A stretch of 64,000 bases of DNA, taken from contig NC_088301.1 in NCBI RefSeq assembly GCF_032854445.1, forward strand, positions 7,052,044-7,116,043. Direction: 5' to 3'. This DNA comes from Liolophura sinensis. Its lineage: Eukaryota > Mollusca > Polyplacophora > Chitonida > Chitonidae. Of this stretch, positions 26,626 through 39,099 are shown one piece after another. Numbering within the stretch: position 1 is the stretch's first letter; each line of letters begins with the position of its first letter. A model generated the notes under the pieces. The model made no database searches. It was not told the DNA's origin and saw nothing but the letters and a program-made list of their open reading frames with translations. The translations under genes and the position numbers were made by a program.

Positions 26626-29600
26626 TCAAGGCCTTTGGTAAGGATGGTTGGAGGATGCTGATTTGATGTTTGTTTTGATTGTACTGGGCGCCTTCAAGGC
26701 ATTTCCGTGTTGGCCTGAAAAAAAGAAAAACCAATTTAGACAAAGTATACATAAACTAAATCAGATTTAAAAAATTTTACTAGAGTTTTAATTCAATAAC
26801 TCTTAAAAAATGAAACCAAAAAAGCTGTAATTTCCAATTTTTATAACCGCAGTATGATGCTTAGTTTGTGGTTCCCCAAGTCCTCGATTTTCCTTGACAT
26901 AACATGTAATAGCCGTTTCAATTTCAAACCCCTATACACAAACCAAAGATACAAATAAACACATGGTTGTGAAAAATACAAGACAGATGTGTTGGGTGCG
27001 CATTATGTTTCCTTCACTGCCCTAATTCCTCAAATGTTTCCTTCACTGCCCTAATTCCTCAAATGTTTCTTTCACTGCCCTAATTCCTTAAATGTTTCCT
27101 TCACTGCCCTAATTCCTTAAATGTTTCCTTCACTGCCCTAATTCCTCAAAAGTTTCCTTCACTGCCCTAATTCCTTAAATGTTTCCTTCACTGCCCTAAT
27201 TCCTTAAATGTTTCCTTCACTGCCCTAATTCCTCAACCTTTTTCCATATGAAAGAGCAACTTTCCCTGCAATTCATGCACATTTTTACTTTCATTTTGGG
27301 GACAAACAACATGGGTTGTATTGGCCAGTTCCAGGGCTTCACAAAGTATAATTTTTTCAGTCAACACAGAATAAAGCTGTCAGAATATGCTTGAATAAAC
27401 ACCTTGCAAACATGCGAAAAGGTTGAAGAATTAAAGTAATAGACCAACAAACCCATATGGCTAACCTAGAAAGATTTGTTACCCTCAACAATCCCACGCA
27501 ATTCAGTAAATGTTGTCGTTTTATGTGAATCATCATGGCCACTGTGACACCTGAAGCTTTACATGGACATGAGCATTGTTTTAAGTCTGAAATTTAGTCA
27601 AAATCCACATGAAAACTCTCGAACTGAGCTGAATCCTGGACAGTCGTTAAAGTTGGTAATGTTGTTGCACAGGTATAAATGGCCAGGGTTGTCCTGCATA
27701 GGACCTGTTCTACTATATCCAAACTTATGCACACACAAAATGGCTCAGTTTAATTCATACAGCAGTTTGTGCACATCCTAATAAAGTTATTCAGTTATTT
27801 ATTTGATTGGTGTTACAGGCTGTACTCAAGAATACTCTGTTATCCAGCTATCATTCACTTTATACCAACCTATTTATGCCTAACTATTCAAATACAGTAG
27901 GTAAGCATTTGAATTGTATTTAAAATGGTCACGTTCGTCAGAATGGACATAGCTGAGGGAATCAGCCATTGATGACTCATATTTATGCTGCATGGCATAT
28001 TAACCAGTTTTCATTCACTTCACAACGTTGTTAAAACAGGCCTATTTAAAGCCTAACCATTCAAACACAACAGTTGAGCATTTGAATACCGTGTATGACA
28101 TAGAAATTGCGTGAGTTATTTCGTTATAATCGAAACTCTCCTCCCATTTCAGAAGAATTCTATTTTCTCGCCTAATCAAATTGGGTACCTTCAGATAAAC
28201 ACAGAAAAAGCATTTCGGCAAAGTTTCCAAAACTGGATATACAATGTGTTCTAAGCTTATTCTCGCATTATAATGATAGCTGATTACCTTGCAGAAAACA
28301 ACTGCCAAAATATCAGATAGTGGGATCAGGTCTCTGCTGTGATTGACAAGTCTCCTAAACTATGCCGAAACTTCAAAGACTACCCAGAACTGTGTGAAAG
28401 GTTGGGATTAGCCATGATATCAATACAAATCAGCTGTTTATATCTGAATACTGAATAGGTTATAGTTCTTCCCCCCAAATTTCCATATAATGAATGCTAT
28501 TGTTAGATTATCAAGGCCTACACTGGTAAAGTGTGATAATGTCGTAAGGGCAAAGTTGTGGAACACATGCAGGCTTATTAACGTAGGCCTACTTATTACC
28601 AGTCCGCCGTCATGCAAACTTCAATCCGCATGTTTTGGCACGATTTACCCGGCACACCACACGTGAGACGTACATTCTGGCAGTAGCTGTGTAGCGATTC
28701 TACTAGAGCTAACAGTTGCATGTTCAGTGAAGCATGATCATGTTTACTGGTGTTGTCACAGGCATGTACAATCTTGTGAACACACTCCTCAGACCCCTTG
28801 GGGTCTGAGAATCACAACCAGACACAAGGAATCATGGGATACACTTTTTAAAATCATCAGCTTAAACTGTTCAGATCAGTCAGAACGAGCACAGTGGAGG
28901 GAACCAGCCATTGATGATGACTCACTTTTCTGCTGCATGGCCTGTTGCTGAGCCACAGTGATCTGCTGCTGCGTGTTGATGTCTGGCCGGCGTAGCTGCT
29001 TCAGTCCTTTCCCGAAACATGTGGCAGCTATGAGGACATTGGTGTCACTCATATTTGCCGTGGGGGAGGGGTTACTCTTCTTACCTGTGGAAATATAATG
29101 GGATATCGCCACTGTAGGAGAACAAGACCTTATCATCCATGCTCGAGGAGTATTATTATGGGCTTGGGTGGCATATTTCCTGCAATATGGCTGCAATAAA
29201 ACTACCAGTGGGCCATTAGACACATTGGGTGATTGGCACATGAAATATAACCAATATGGAAACATTTATTTGATTTCAGTTCAATGTCGTTTTCAAGAAT
29301 ATTTCACTTACTATATTTGAAGTAAACCTTTGTCAATCACTAAATGTAAGTTTATTTACGAATCATCTGGCCTGATCCAGACAGTTCTGTTGCTTTTGAA
29401 ACAGTGTTTTGAGGCCGTGTGGATGGTAGGATGATATTCTGTAAGAAAATGTATGTTTCAGGACCAAAAGTAATAATTTAGAGCAATTATATAATATTTA
29501 TAGAATTAAAGACAATTTTTGGTGGCGAATTGTTACGTTGATTAGTGTTTAACCATGGTCAGTTTTCAGAGGCAAGTGAGAGTGCAACATGTAAAACCAC

Positions 29601-32600
29601 CTGACCTTTGGCATTATTGTTATTGAAATCACTGGTATTGTAGATTAAGTAGGTGGATTTACTTTCCTTTGTACACGGCTGATAAGCTCCATTCCGAACA
29701 ATGTTTTGGACCTACTTAGAATCTGTATAGCCATTAGACACATTTAGAAGCTGGTAATTTGTCAGTGTTCATTACTGAACCTCTATAAGATGATGTATTA
29801 TATTGAGGGCCTCTGGGAAGAACAGTTTTGAGAACTGACAGAGGTATGCATACATTTGTATCATAATAACCCTCTGAAAATAAAGTTATACATACATTTA
29901 TACATACATACTGAAAGGGAGGTAACTCCTGTACTCACTTGTCTCGTTCTCCCAGTCTTCCCTTGCCGAGTTGATGATGTCTAAGATATTGCTAGTGATT
30001 TTTGTCAATGCATTTAGTTGTCTCTGCAAAAAAAAGAAAGAAAAGAACATGGCGTATACATGTAGGTAACAAAAAAAAAAAACAAAAAAAAACAGAACAG
30101 CACATGATTTGCAGATCTACATTTACGTGTACTGTATTTTCCCTAATTTCCAGCACTTCTTAAGTGACTCGATTTACTTTTTTTTTACTTGATGTTAAAT
30201 TTTTGGTAAAATCCATGAACTATAAACATTATAAGACTGTATTTTATCCCTCATTCAGAAGAATAAAACTGCATGAATAGTGGTATTATTTAATACAAAA
30301 TAAGACATTTCACTCCACATCACATTTCATGCTCATAGTAATTTCACTCTATTCACTACAGTGCAAACATATACAACATTAAAAACTAAACAAGCAAGCA
30401 ATCTGCAGATGGTCGTGGGTTCCCCCATCCCCTGGTCACAATTCCTTCCCCCCCGTTTCCTCCCACTATAATGCTGGCCACCATCGTATAAGTGAAATAT
30501 TCTTGACATAAAATACCAAGCAAATAAATAAATGACAAATCCAACAACAATACTGTTCCCAGCTTCATCAGGGGGATAGGCTGTCTTGATGATACATGGT
30601 CACCTCATAAAATGACATCTTCTCTTACGTTAAAATATCCTGTGATATAGTCATCATATTATATCACCTAAATAATTAAACCAATAAAACACAGAATAGG
30701 GGAGTTTCCAGTTGGGTGTCCGAAAAAAGTTTCCCAGACAAACTTATTTAGAGTAGACAAACTATGAAAAAACTTGAGGAGCTGAACATTTGTGATCTTG
30801 ATAAGTTTCCTAAGGGAAGAAGTGTCTATTGTGCCCCTGCAACACGGTCAGACAGGTGATCAGTAGATTAATGTCAACAAAGGTTGCCTTACATTTTTCA
30901 CAAGTAACATGACGCAGTAGGACTGTTTTTACATTTAAACAACGAACGTGTTTGAACTCCAAACTCTAGTATTAGCCAGATCTAGTAGCCAATCACTATA
31001 CTGACTTTTCTGAAGACACTCACTGTGTGGAGAGGACTAACAATTATAATGCCAATGAAGATCACCGTTTTAACAGAGAAATGTTTTCTTCTTTTTTGAT
31101 GATTGTTTATCGCCATACACGAAAACTTGCCACTTTAATACAGAGTGGTGGCCAGTGTATTATGGGAGAAACCCCTGAACTCAAACCCTAATTCCTTAAC
31201 CTTTTCGCATATAAAGAGCAAATTTAAGTGCAATGTATACACCTTCTGCATTTGATTCAGAAGACAAAACTACACTGGCTGGATTAGCCAAATTCAGGGC
31301 TTCACAAGAAGAATATGTTAAAATAAACTCCTTGCAAACATCTGAAAAAGGCTGAAGAATTATTCTACTGGAAATTGTTTCCACGTTTGATGTCATATTG
31401 ATGGAATGCTGATGTCATAATGATGCCATGCTGATGTCATACTGATGCCATGCTGATGTCATACTGATGCCATGCTGATGTCATACTGATGGAATGCTGA
31501 TGTCATACTGATGGAATGCTGATGTCATATTGATGTCACACTGATGGAATGCTGATGTCATGCTGATGTCACACTGATCGAATGCTGATGTCATGCTGAT
31601 GTGATATTAATGTCATGCTGATGTCACAGTAATTCACAGTAATGTCATACTGATTGAATGCTGATGGAATGCTGATGTCATACTAATGGAATGCAAGTGG
31701 TCTTTACAGAACTTCATGTATGACAACAGGAGAGAGCACCCTTGCCAGCTTATTGTCACCACAGCCCCCAAGAAAAATGGCAGCAGGGGAAATGTTTCCA
31801 CTCCCAGAACTATTAGGAACTGATTCGAAATGATAATCACCTTGTTCTGTGGCACAAATGAACGGTCAGGGTTTAATACCTGTGTGTTATCCTGGGCCAC
31901 TGTGCCAGCTTTGGTAAATAGCTGCTGCACCTTCTCTTCCACTTCTGGCTCAGGTTTGGTTCTCAGATAGTCTGGCACAACTTCATGGTTGAATGCCAAG
32001 ACTCGTCCTTCCGTTTGTTTCTGAAATAAAAGAATGCGGATAAAGCGATTATTAAATACAAGTACAATGCACCCTAGAAAGATGTGATGTCTACCGAATC
32101 CAGGTCTGATTTATTTATTTCTGCATTTGTTTCATTGCATGGGGTACATGCGCACATTTGCAATCTCATTATACTTGTCACATTAAAGGTAAATGACTTC
32201 CTCAAAGCACACATGAAATGCTCAGTTTATATTTCTTAATTAACAGTTAAGGATAAGTTATAACATTTAAAAGTACAAAAAAGGTTCTCAGCTTTCTTCT
32301 TGGGGCGTAAAAATGGCTTTAAACTACAGTTTTTCTAAGGTCCAGTGGCCATTCCGGATATTAAGTAGCCTGCAGTTGTGATGTGAACAGTGATAGCTGT
32401 CAGAATAACTCTGTGAAGAGAAGAGCTTGTCTGGGGGACAACTAAGTGGGTCCTATGTTCCACGTAAGTTCAGAAATGCTGTCATTTCTGTACATTTCTG
32501 ACCATCAACACATGACAGGCATAAAATAAAGAAAGTCATTTTTATTATATTTGCACAAATTTCTTCATGTACCGAAAAACCATGATCTTTGCTCAAGCCC

Positions 32601-35600
32601 TACGATTGCCTTTCTTCACTAATGACCACCAAGGTATTATCGAGGCGGGGGTGGATGGAACAGGGGAATATCAAAAAACACTGTCTGATGCTGACATAAC
32701 TTAGTGAATCACAGCCACTAAAAACCCTATCCCAAATCACTGGTATCTCACTCCATATAAACATCCCAACATTCTCATCAGCACCTCAAGATACAATCTC
32801 AGAGCTATTAATACTGAATCCTATGAACAGACTGGAGTCAGGTTGATTTAGACTATCATTGCCGATGTGGCACTAAGCCGTAATCATCCATGCACTTGGA
32901 CTATTTATTACCAATGCGATCACTGTGAGCTCATACTCAGGCCAGCTCATGCTGGCTTCCTCTCCGGCCGTAAGAGAGAAGGTCTGCCAACAACCTACAG
33001 ATAGTTGTGGGCTCCCCACACGCTCTGCCCAGTTTCCGCTCACAATAATACTTGTGTCCGTTATAGAAGTGAAATACCTTTATTCTCCTTATATTGGGGA
33101 AACCTGGTCTGCTCTTTTTAGCCAGTAAACATGTAATTGTAACACGAATATTTAGTTTCATTTTTTTTTTCACATTGTCCATCTAATGAACAACATATAG
33201 GTATTCATATTTTATAAATACTTTTCCAAAAAACTGGGAGAGAAATGTAATTCTTTGCTTTCAGTACTACTAATATCTGTTCTAAAAATTAGGAGTATCA
33301 TGATACATGTACTCTTCAGCATGGCATAAAAACTCCAATCAAACAAATAATATCTTATCAACCCATCAACCAGGTTTCCTCTACATTTGTCCTACCTCTA
33401 GCTCAACATCTCTCTCAGGGTTCAATTCCAAGGGTAAGAAAACATAATTCCTTAATGCTGGCATCCGTTCACTCTTCAACAGCCTGCCCAGGGAGTTCAG
33501 CTGACCAGACAACAGGGCAAAGTTATCCAGGACTGATGGCCTACATAAATAAATATCACATAATGGAATGATCAAAGACAGAATTCCAAAAATATGTACA
33601 TTTATATGACATCTTGTTGAACTAAGTGTCTCAAATTTAAATTAGCAGACATCAGGTTTATAGAAGAGTCATTGGTTGTATCTGTAGAATCTGTAGTGTC
33701 TGTAGACATGTAGGCTTTGCCCAACGCTTTCCTAGTGAGTAATATCTGGAAACACAAGAGGAAATCCCATAAAATTAGAATTAATAGGCAACATCAATTT
33801 TATTTTGTGTTTTGTGGGCGAGCTGAATCTTACATATCCAAAAATGGAATAAAACTACAAATTAAACCTTTTCAGTTGGTTTGATCTGCACATTTTGTTC
33901 TTCCTCCTGTTTTTCTAGCCTTTCTGATTATATAAATGTGTCTTCAGCAGGGGAAAATGCCTGGATAGTCCACATTTTTCACAAATTATGATGCTTTTTA
34001 AGTCTATTTTATTTATATACCATCCTTCGATACTGAAAAAAGGTTTTTTCTGCCCGTAAAACAGCAATTAAAACTGGTGTGTTAATACTTTGGATAAATA
34101 AGGGACTGAAAAAGAACAAGAATCACCACGAGAAATTTTTAACTTGACCATGCCTTTAATCTATATGCGTACTGTAGCATGGTGAATATCTGCACCCATA
34201 GTTTTCACGCAATGGTTCAAATTCTGTTACCTCTCCCAGAAAGTTTTCATGTTGAAATGCCAGGTTATCTTCACAAGAGTTTATGTACAATGTAGGTATA
34301 CCCTAAATGAACAAGGCCAGAGATCGCTTAAAAAATAATTCTATACCAGATTTTATGGTGTCAACTTGTGCACGTTTCTGATTTCATCAGTGAGATACAA
34401 ACTTTATTACATATCCCCCCAACCAAGTCACTTGGTAAATACGTGTCTGTAAAGTAATGTGCAACACAGTGTTCACATATATAGCTTTAACTGTTACCAT
34501 GTCATGGTGGTATATTCATTTTCTAGTTTCATAAGGAACGTCCCAATGGAATTTTTAATGTCTTGGACTTTGGGAATTAAGTTGTCCAAGGACGCCTCCA
34601 GTTGTTTTCCGTCTCTCTGAAAGTGGAAATAAACACAATGGAAACAAAAACAATGTCACTGGTGTAGCAAACAGATGAAGGAACTGAACAACAACACATT
34701 GTTTTCTTTCTTATCCCATGCAAATGAACTACAAGTATTCCGTGAAACAATCAGGCCTGCACTCATGAAAATCACATTTGCATGTCATCAAAAGTGCACA
34801 GATTGTCTATGTACAGGTCAACTGTAGTCAGACAAAATGAGAAGTGATTTAAATAACTGGAGACAAGGACAGCCTTTTCAATGTGACTGTCACATGATGT
34901 CAAATAATTTCACACAGCCCCCTACACCTTACTTGTCCCTAGTCCAAATTTTCTGACTAGAACTACAACATGCAGACAGGCTTATCACAATAATTTGTAC
35001 ATTCTGTAGAAAGTTCAAGTAAGAAAAAATTTACTTTAACAAGTCCCAACATACTTAGTTTGATATCACAATTTTAGGATTTGTTAAACCGAGTGCCAAC
35101 GACGAACAATTCACAACAATGAAAATTCCTGCCCATCAAGGATTTTCGATCACAATTGCACATGTAGCTTTGCCCACTTTTATCTTTGTGCAAATTTTGC
35201 TGGGGAGGGGACAATTGGTCTTATTAACATATGTTGGCCCTGGGTGACCTTATTTGTCACATTATGTTTGGACTGTTAGGTAGTTGCAGACCGGGATAAC
35301 TCTTACATTTACCAACACAGCTTATAGTTACAGTGTGAAATTCCCCCAAATTTTTTGAATTTACGGCAAGGAATATTTACCGCATCTTCACACGTGCTTT
35401 AGAACGTTTTTAGCTTAAATCGATGTCAGCCAAGTGGTCCCCATAATTAACTAGCCCATTATGAGCCTCGCCGAAACCAAAAATGATCCATGACAACCAC
35501 ATAAATTCACAAAATAAGTGCACGAACGAGATGGTGACCCCAGTGGGATAGTGTCTGAAATTGTACTTGTTTTGTGAATGTGTGCGGTTGTCAGGGATCA

Positions 35601-36186
35601 ACACTCAGATCAGGTTAGCTGTTTACGGGGAACACTCTGTTCACATCCATTTATTATAGCCAAGTTTCAAAACGCTCGCGCAGATATGGTAAATGTTTCT
35701 TACCGTCAATCCAACAAATTTGGCTCTTGCAAGCTGTGTTGCTTGATTTGAGTTACCTCACTCCACAACTAGACTGGCAGGTTTTCGGCCAGCCATTCGC
35801 CAAGTTAGTTTTGGCAAAGAGAAGTACAGCGTGAGGAAAAGAAACTGTCGTCTCTTCCCTACAGTGGCTATCTTTCAATAATATACAATGTGGCTGTAAA
35901 TCTTTCATTTAGCCAGTGTTAGTAGCTGCCCAAAAAACAACAAAGACGATATAGTCATTCACGGCTAGTCTTATGCCTTTTTATCCTTCTCGGCTTAATT
36001 CTTAGACTATGACAATGTTTCGTTTGGCCGCATATCCCTTGAACAGCTGAAATGAGCAAATAATTGGGCAGATGCAGTTGAAGGAAACAGCCAAATAGAT
36101 GCTTTCAGACAGTATTTACATAACTCCATAAAAAGAATAATCATAAGACAACAGACGATCGAGCTAAAATCGTTCCCTACCTGCAT
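26626..36186 (-). CDS. MED8: Mediator complex subunit 8 (7 coding exons)
   Basis: MED8 is a head-module subunit of Mediator, which bridges activators and RNA polymerase II in the nucleus. Minus-strand exons: 36186-36181 (MQ), 34616-34498, 33540-33396, 32020-31880, 30023-29939, 29084-28926 and 26714-26626. All junctions are GT-AG with consistent phase, giving 247 residues. Family hallmarks in order: [95 protein letters not shown], a Gln-rich stretch, and the conserved C-terminal peptide [16 protein letters not shown]. If the donor at 28925 is not used, the frame runs on to a stop at 28876, giving an alternative tail. Several introns hold SINE and MITE copies. Confidence 0.95.
27000..27235. repeat. 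29-bp minisatellite abutting a MITE end
   Basis: About eight tandem copies of a 29-bp unit of the form TTTCCTTCACTGCCCTAATTCC plus YYAAATG. The CCCTAATTCCTYAA part is identical to the terminus of the MITE-like element that begins at 27226, so the array seems to have grown from the element's end. It lies upstream of the last MED8 exon in the intron. Confidence 0.9.
27226..27436. mobile_element. MITE-like element, copy 2
   Basis: Left terminus TAATTCCTCAACCTTTTTCC, right terminus GCGAAAAGGTTGAAGAATTA, complementary over about 18 bp. The interior shares TTCACAAAGTATAATTTTTT and CTTGCAAACATGCGAAAAGG with the copy at 13309. Confidence 0.75.
30400..30535 (+). repeat. SINE 3' part
   Basis: Body and tail only: CAGATGGTCGTGGGTTCCCC, CCTCCCACTATAATGCTGGC, ATAAGTGAAATATTCTTGA, then AAATAAATAAATGA. 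The tRNA-like head is absent, so the copy is 5'-truncated. Confidence 0.8.
31190..31364. mobile_element. MITE-like element, copy 3
   Basis: Left terminus AATTCCTTAACCTTTTCGCA, right terminus CTGAAAAAGGCTGAAGAATT. The interior retains CAGGGCTTCACAA and CTCCTTGCAAACATC. It lies in a MED8 intron. Confidence 0.7.
31398..31690. repeat. 11-bp tandem repeat (TGATGTCATAC type)
   Basis: Alternating 11-bp words TGATGTCATAC, TGATGCCATGC and TGATGGAATGC repeated about 26 times, immediately after the MITE-like copy and ending before a MED8 exon. Confidence 0.9.
32912..33080 (+). repeat. SINE, diverged copy
   Basis: Shares CAGCTCATGCTGGCTTCCTC, TCCGGCCGTAAG, AAGGTCTGCC and the tail AGAAGTGAAATACC with the family. 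The tRNA-like head is diverged. Confidence 0.75.
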
Positions 36187-37700
36187 ATTTACAAACGTTT
36201 TCTATAAACGTTCCATTTTTTCCACCGGAAATATAGATGTGTTACTGCGAGTATGTTTCCGGGATTTACTAAAAGGCCAACTTGTGTAAAAAAAAATATT
36301 GACCGGTCCCGAACACGGACTTATTTAATGTAACCGTTTTGGTGGGGTCGGTGATGAGGACGTTTTATTCGTTGTACACCATCTGTCTCGAACCGACAAA
36401 TCTTTATTCTTCTTTTATATTTTTGGCCACTCTTTGCTGTGGTTTTCGGTTAGAATTCAATGCTCCTCACAGTGCAGATTTCGTATCCATACTCCTCGCA
36501 GTGTGGCCTCTGCCTGTAGGCCCTACTACTGACGAATGTGTCGACGCCGTCCTGTCTGCTTTTCCCAACTTGATTTTGTCACAACTAAACGTTTTACAGA
36601 CATTTCATTCTTATTCTTGTAATAACTGTTCTAATAATTAAGTTATTCGACTGTCACAAGCCGTGTTCTATTGGAACATCTGAAACATTTATCCGCCATG
36701 TATGCTACACATGTATAGGCCTTATCTAGGTTTATTTACAGGCTACCGTACTAACAGAATATTTTTTCTTATACTCAAGTATATTGAACTGTCCCGAGTA
36801 TTGCCGACGAGTTTTATGTTGCCAAATCGAGTAATTCGCTCTTTGAACGTCCCAGTAAGTATGTAGGCCCATTTGGCTCTATGTAAGGTCTAAGTACCTG
36901 TAGTATAGGCTTACCGGTACGCAGGTCATTCCGAGAAAGAACTTAAAATCCATCCTTGGCAAATATCACTATTAAACACAGAAGATCGAATGGCCCACAC
37001 AAGTGGCAGGTCATGTAGACTGATGTGCCGTTACATGTAGTGCACGGACAACAAATGTAACAAAGTAACTCCACGGAAACGTTAGCAAACTACCCTTGGT
37101 TTGGGCCATGCAATAACGTGAACTGTTATACATATGCGGTGCGCCGAAAGCAAACGGTAATCTTTCAACATAACTCCACGGAAACGTTTGTAAACAAATT
37201 ACCCATGCCATGGTGAACCCAAGTTCATGCAATGTGACAACATTATTTGCCATTGCCGAAATATACATTTCGTATATTAATACAATCACGTGGTTTACAT
37301 TTAAGCCAGTTATCACGAATATTGTTCGTTTTGAAGATCAGTGAAAACCGGGTTACTAATAAAAAGTAACTGAATTACTCACGCGGAAAAATAATAAGGT
37401 CGTACAACGAAAAAAATATCATGTCATTTTTTTTTCATTATTTATTCAGCGTAATAATTTTCAAGCTCGTTATTCTTGCAATAGGCTCACTAAGGCCTAC
37501 ATGGCATGTGCAACTGTATACTAGCCTGATGCTTTCTGAAACACTATGTGCTTCCATGTCAAATCGATGACTTCTATACATGAATAGTTAAACCGTAGTA
37601 CCAGTCAGACCCATGGTTTCAAAATGCGCGAAGTGAAGTGAAATACGGAAGGGTAAGAGCAGTATAGAATGTTGCAAACGTGTCCGATTGGGAAGGTGGA
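36187..37700. other. MED8 upstream region and spacer
   Basis: Positions 36187-36250 probably hold the MED8 5'UTR and start region. The rest shows no recognisable gene. A 100-codon frame at 36339-36641 has no family resemblance I can identify. GC content rises from about 37.7 kb, where the first Polinton remnant begins. Confidence 0.4.
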
Positions 37701-37746
37701 GTGGGAGGTGGAAATGTGTCGTTGAGTCCACGCTCATGCATGCACA

Positions 37747-37910
37747 TGACGTCAGTGCATGAGCCTGACGTCACACGTCACGCAAGGCGCACCAAGGGGC
37801 CAATGAGTGCAACTCCTTCAGCTCCATGTCGCGCCAAAACGGACCCATGGCTTCGCGCCAAAACTGACCAATGGGTCAGCTCCGATTCGTTTGCTCCAAA
37901 ACTGACCAAT
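37747..37910 (+). promoter_or_regulatory. CRE / E2F-like / CCAAT promoter cluster of Polinton copy 1
   Basis: Two CRE palindromes TGACGTCA (37747-37754, 37766-37773). CCAAT boxes at 37800-37804, 37868-37872 and 37906-37910. E2F-like GCGCCAAAA words at 37831 and within 37852-37866. The words GCGCCAAAACGGACC and CTGACCAATGGGT recur. A TATA-like ATATATATAT at about 38045-38054 lies downstream, before the integrase remnant. The same combination precedes the zinc-finger gene of the second copy, which supports a real promoter module. Factor binding is inference. Confidence 0.6.
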
Positions 37911-38111
37911 GGGTGAACTCCATTCACATCACGCGCAAGAGCAGCTCCTTGAGCGCAGCTCCTTGGGGCAAGACCTGACCCATGGGTGATCACATGATCG
38001 GTCTTGGCTCCTGATTTTTGTTGATAAATGCATGTTCACTGGATAATATATATATCCGCTATCTGAGATAGGTTCAATTACTATACACGGACACAGGGAC
38101 GACACCGGACT

Positions 38112-39090
38112 ATGCCTTGCACCGGCGGCCAGCCACCTCGCCAGCAGCAGCAGCAAAAGCAGCCGCCGCCGCGGCGACGGCGGAGACAGAAGCGGGCTCA
38201 GAGAACGCTCGCGGGCAGACACTCACACCCGGTCGACACCGCTCTCCATGCATTCTACTACGACCCCGACAGTCCAGCGGCTTACAGCGGCGTTCAGCCC
38301 TTGCTCAAGGCAGCCCGGTAACATGGACTCGAAGTGAGTCGGCCCGCGTGACGGCTTGCCTGGCTTAGCAGGACACGTACACGCTGCACCGTCCCGCTCG
38401 ACGGCGCTACCCTCGCAACCGAGTTGTGGTTAGGGGTATAGACAGTCAGTGGCAGGCGGACCTAGTCGACATAGCAGCGTTTTCCAAAGAGAACGACGAT
38501 AACCGTTACCTACTTACCTGCATCGATGTCCACTCCAAATACGCTTGGGTGGTTCTACTGCGCATCAAAACCGGTGTTCGTCTGATCGAGGCGTTTCAAC
38601 GCATTTTCAAGACGGGACATCGACCGTTGTACCTGCACACGGACGAGTGCAAAGAGCTTGTGAACAGACCGTTCCAGGCATTTCTAAGGGACAGCGTCTG
38701 TGGTAGAACGGTTTAACCGGTTTAATACGCATGTACAGATATTTCACCGCTCACAACACTCGGCGGTACCTGGACGCCCTACCGGCGCTGGTCGGCTACA
38801 ATCGAGCGTATCACCGGACTATACAGCGGGCCCCCAGGGAAGTCACCACCCAGAACCAGAAAGAAGTGCGACAAGCCTTGTACGGTTCATCCACATCCAA
38901 ACGAGCGGTTTACCGTTATCGAGGCAGCGATCTCGTGCGTATAAGTAAAGTGAAAGGAAAATTCGAAAAATCGTAGCTCCCTATTTGGAGCACGGAAATG
39001 TTCCGCATCGTCCGCACCCATCCTCGTCAGCCTGTTATGTGCACACTGGAGAGCTTGAACGGGGAACGGTTGCTCGGGACGTTTTACGAG
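38112..39090 (+). pseudogene. Polinton (Maverick) integrase remnant
   Basis: Retroviral-type DDE integrase of a Polinton/adintovirus, which inserts the element's linear DNA. Pieces: a basic, Gln/Arg-rich start with FYYDPDSPAAYSGVQPLL (38112-38321), then after a frame change the catalytic core with GIDSQWQADLVD (first Asp), DVHSKYAWVVLL and HTDECKEL (second Asp). A deletion follows, then VVERFN (the Glu region, 38700) and RRYLDALPALVGYNRAYH. A C-terminal piece FRIVRTHPRQPVMCTLESL (38998-39090) is in another frame. At least two frame breaks and a core deletion make it inactive. It runs tail-to-tail into the PolB remnant. Confidence 0.85.
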
Positions 39091-39099
39091 AGTACGGAG

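Noticed and set aside
36339-36641. 100-codon frame upstream of MED8
   Set aside because: No recognised domain, no exon signals and composition like the surrounding spacer.
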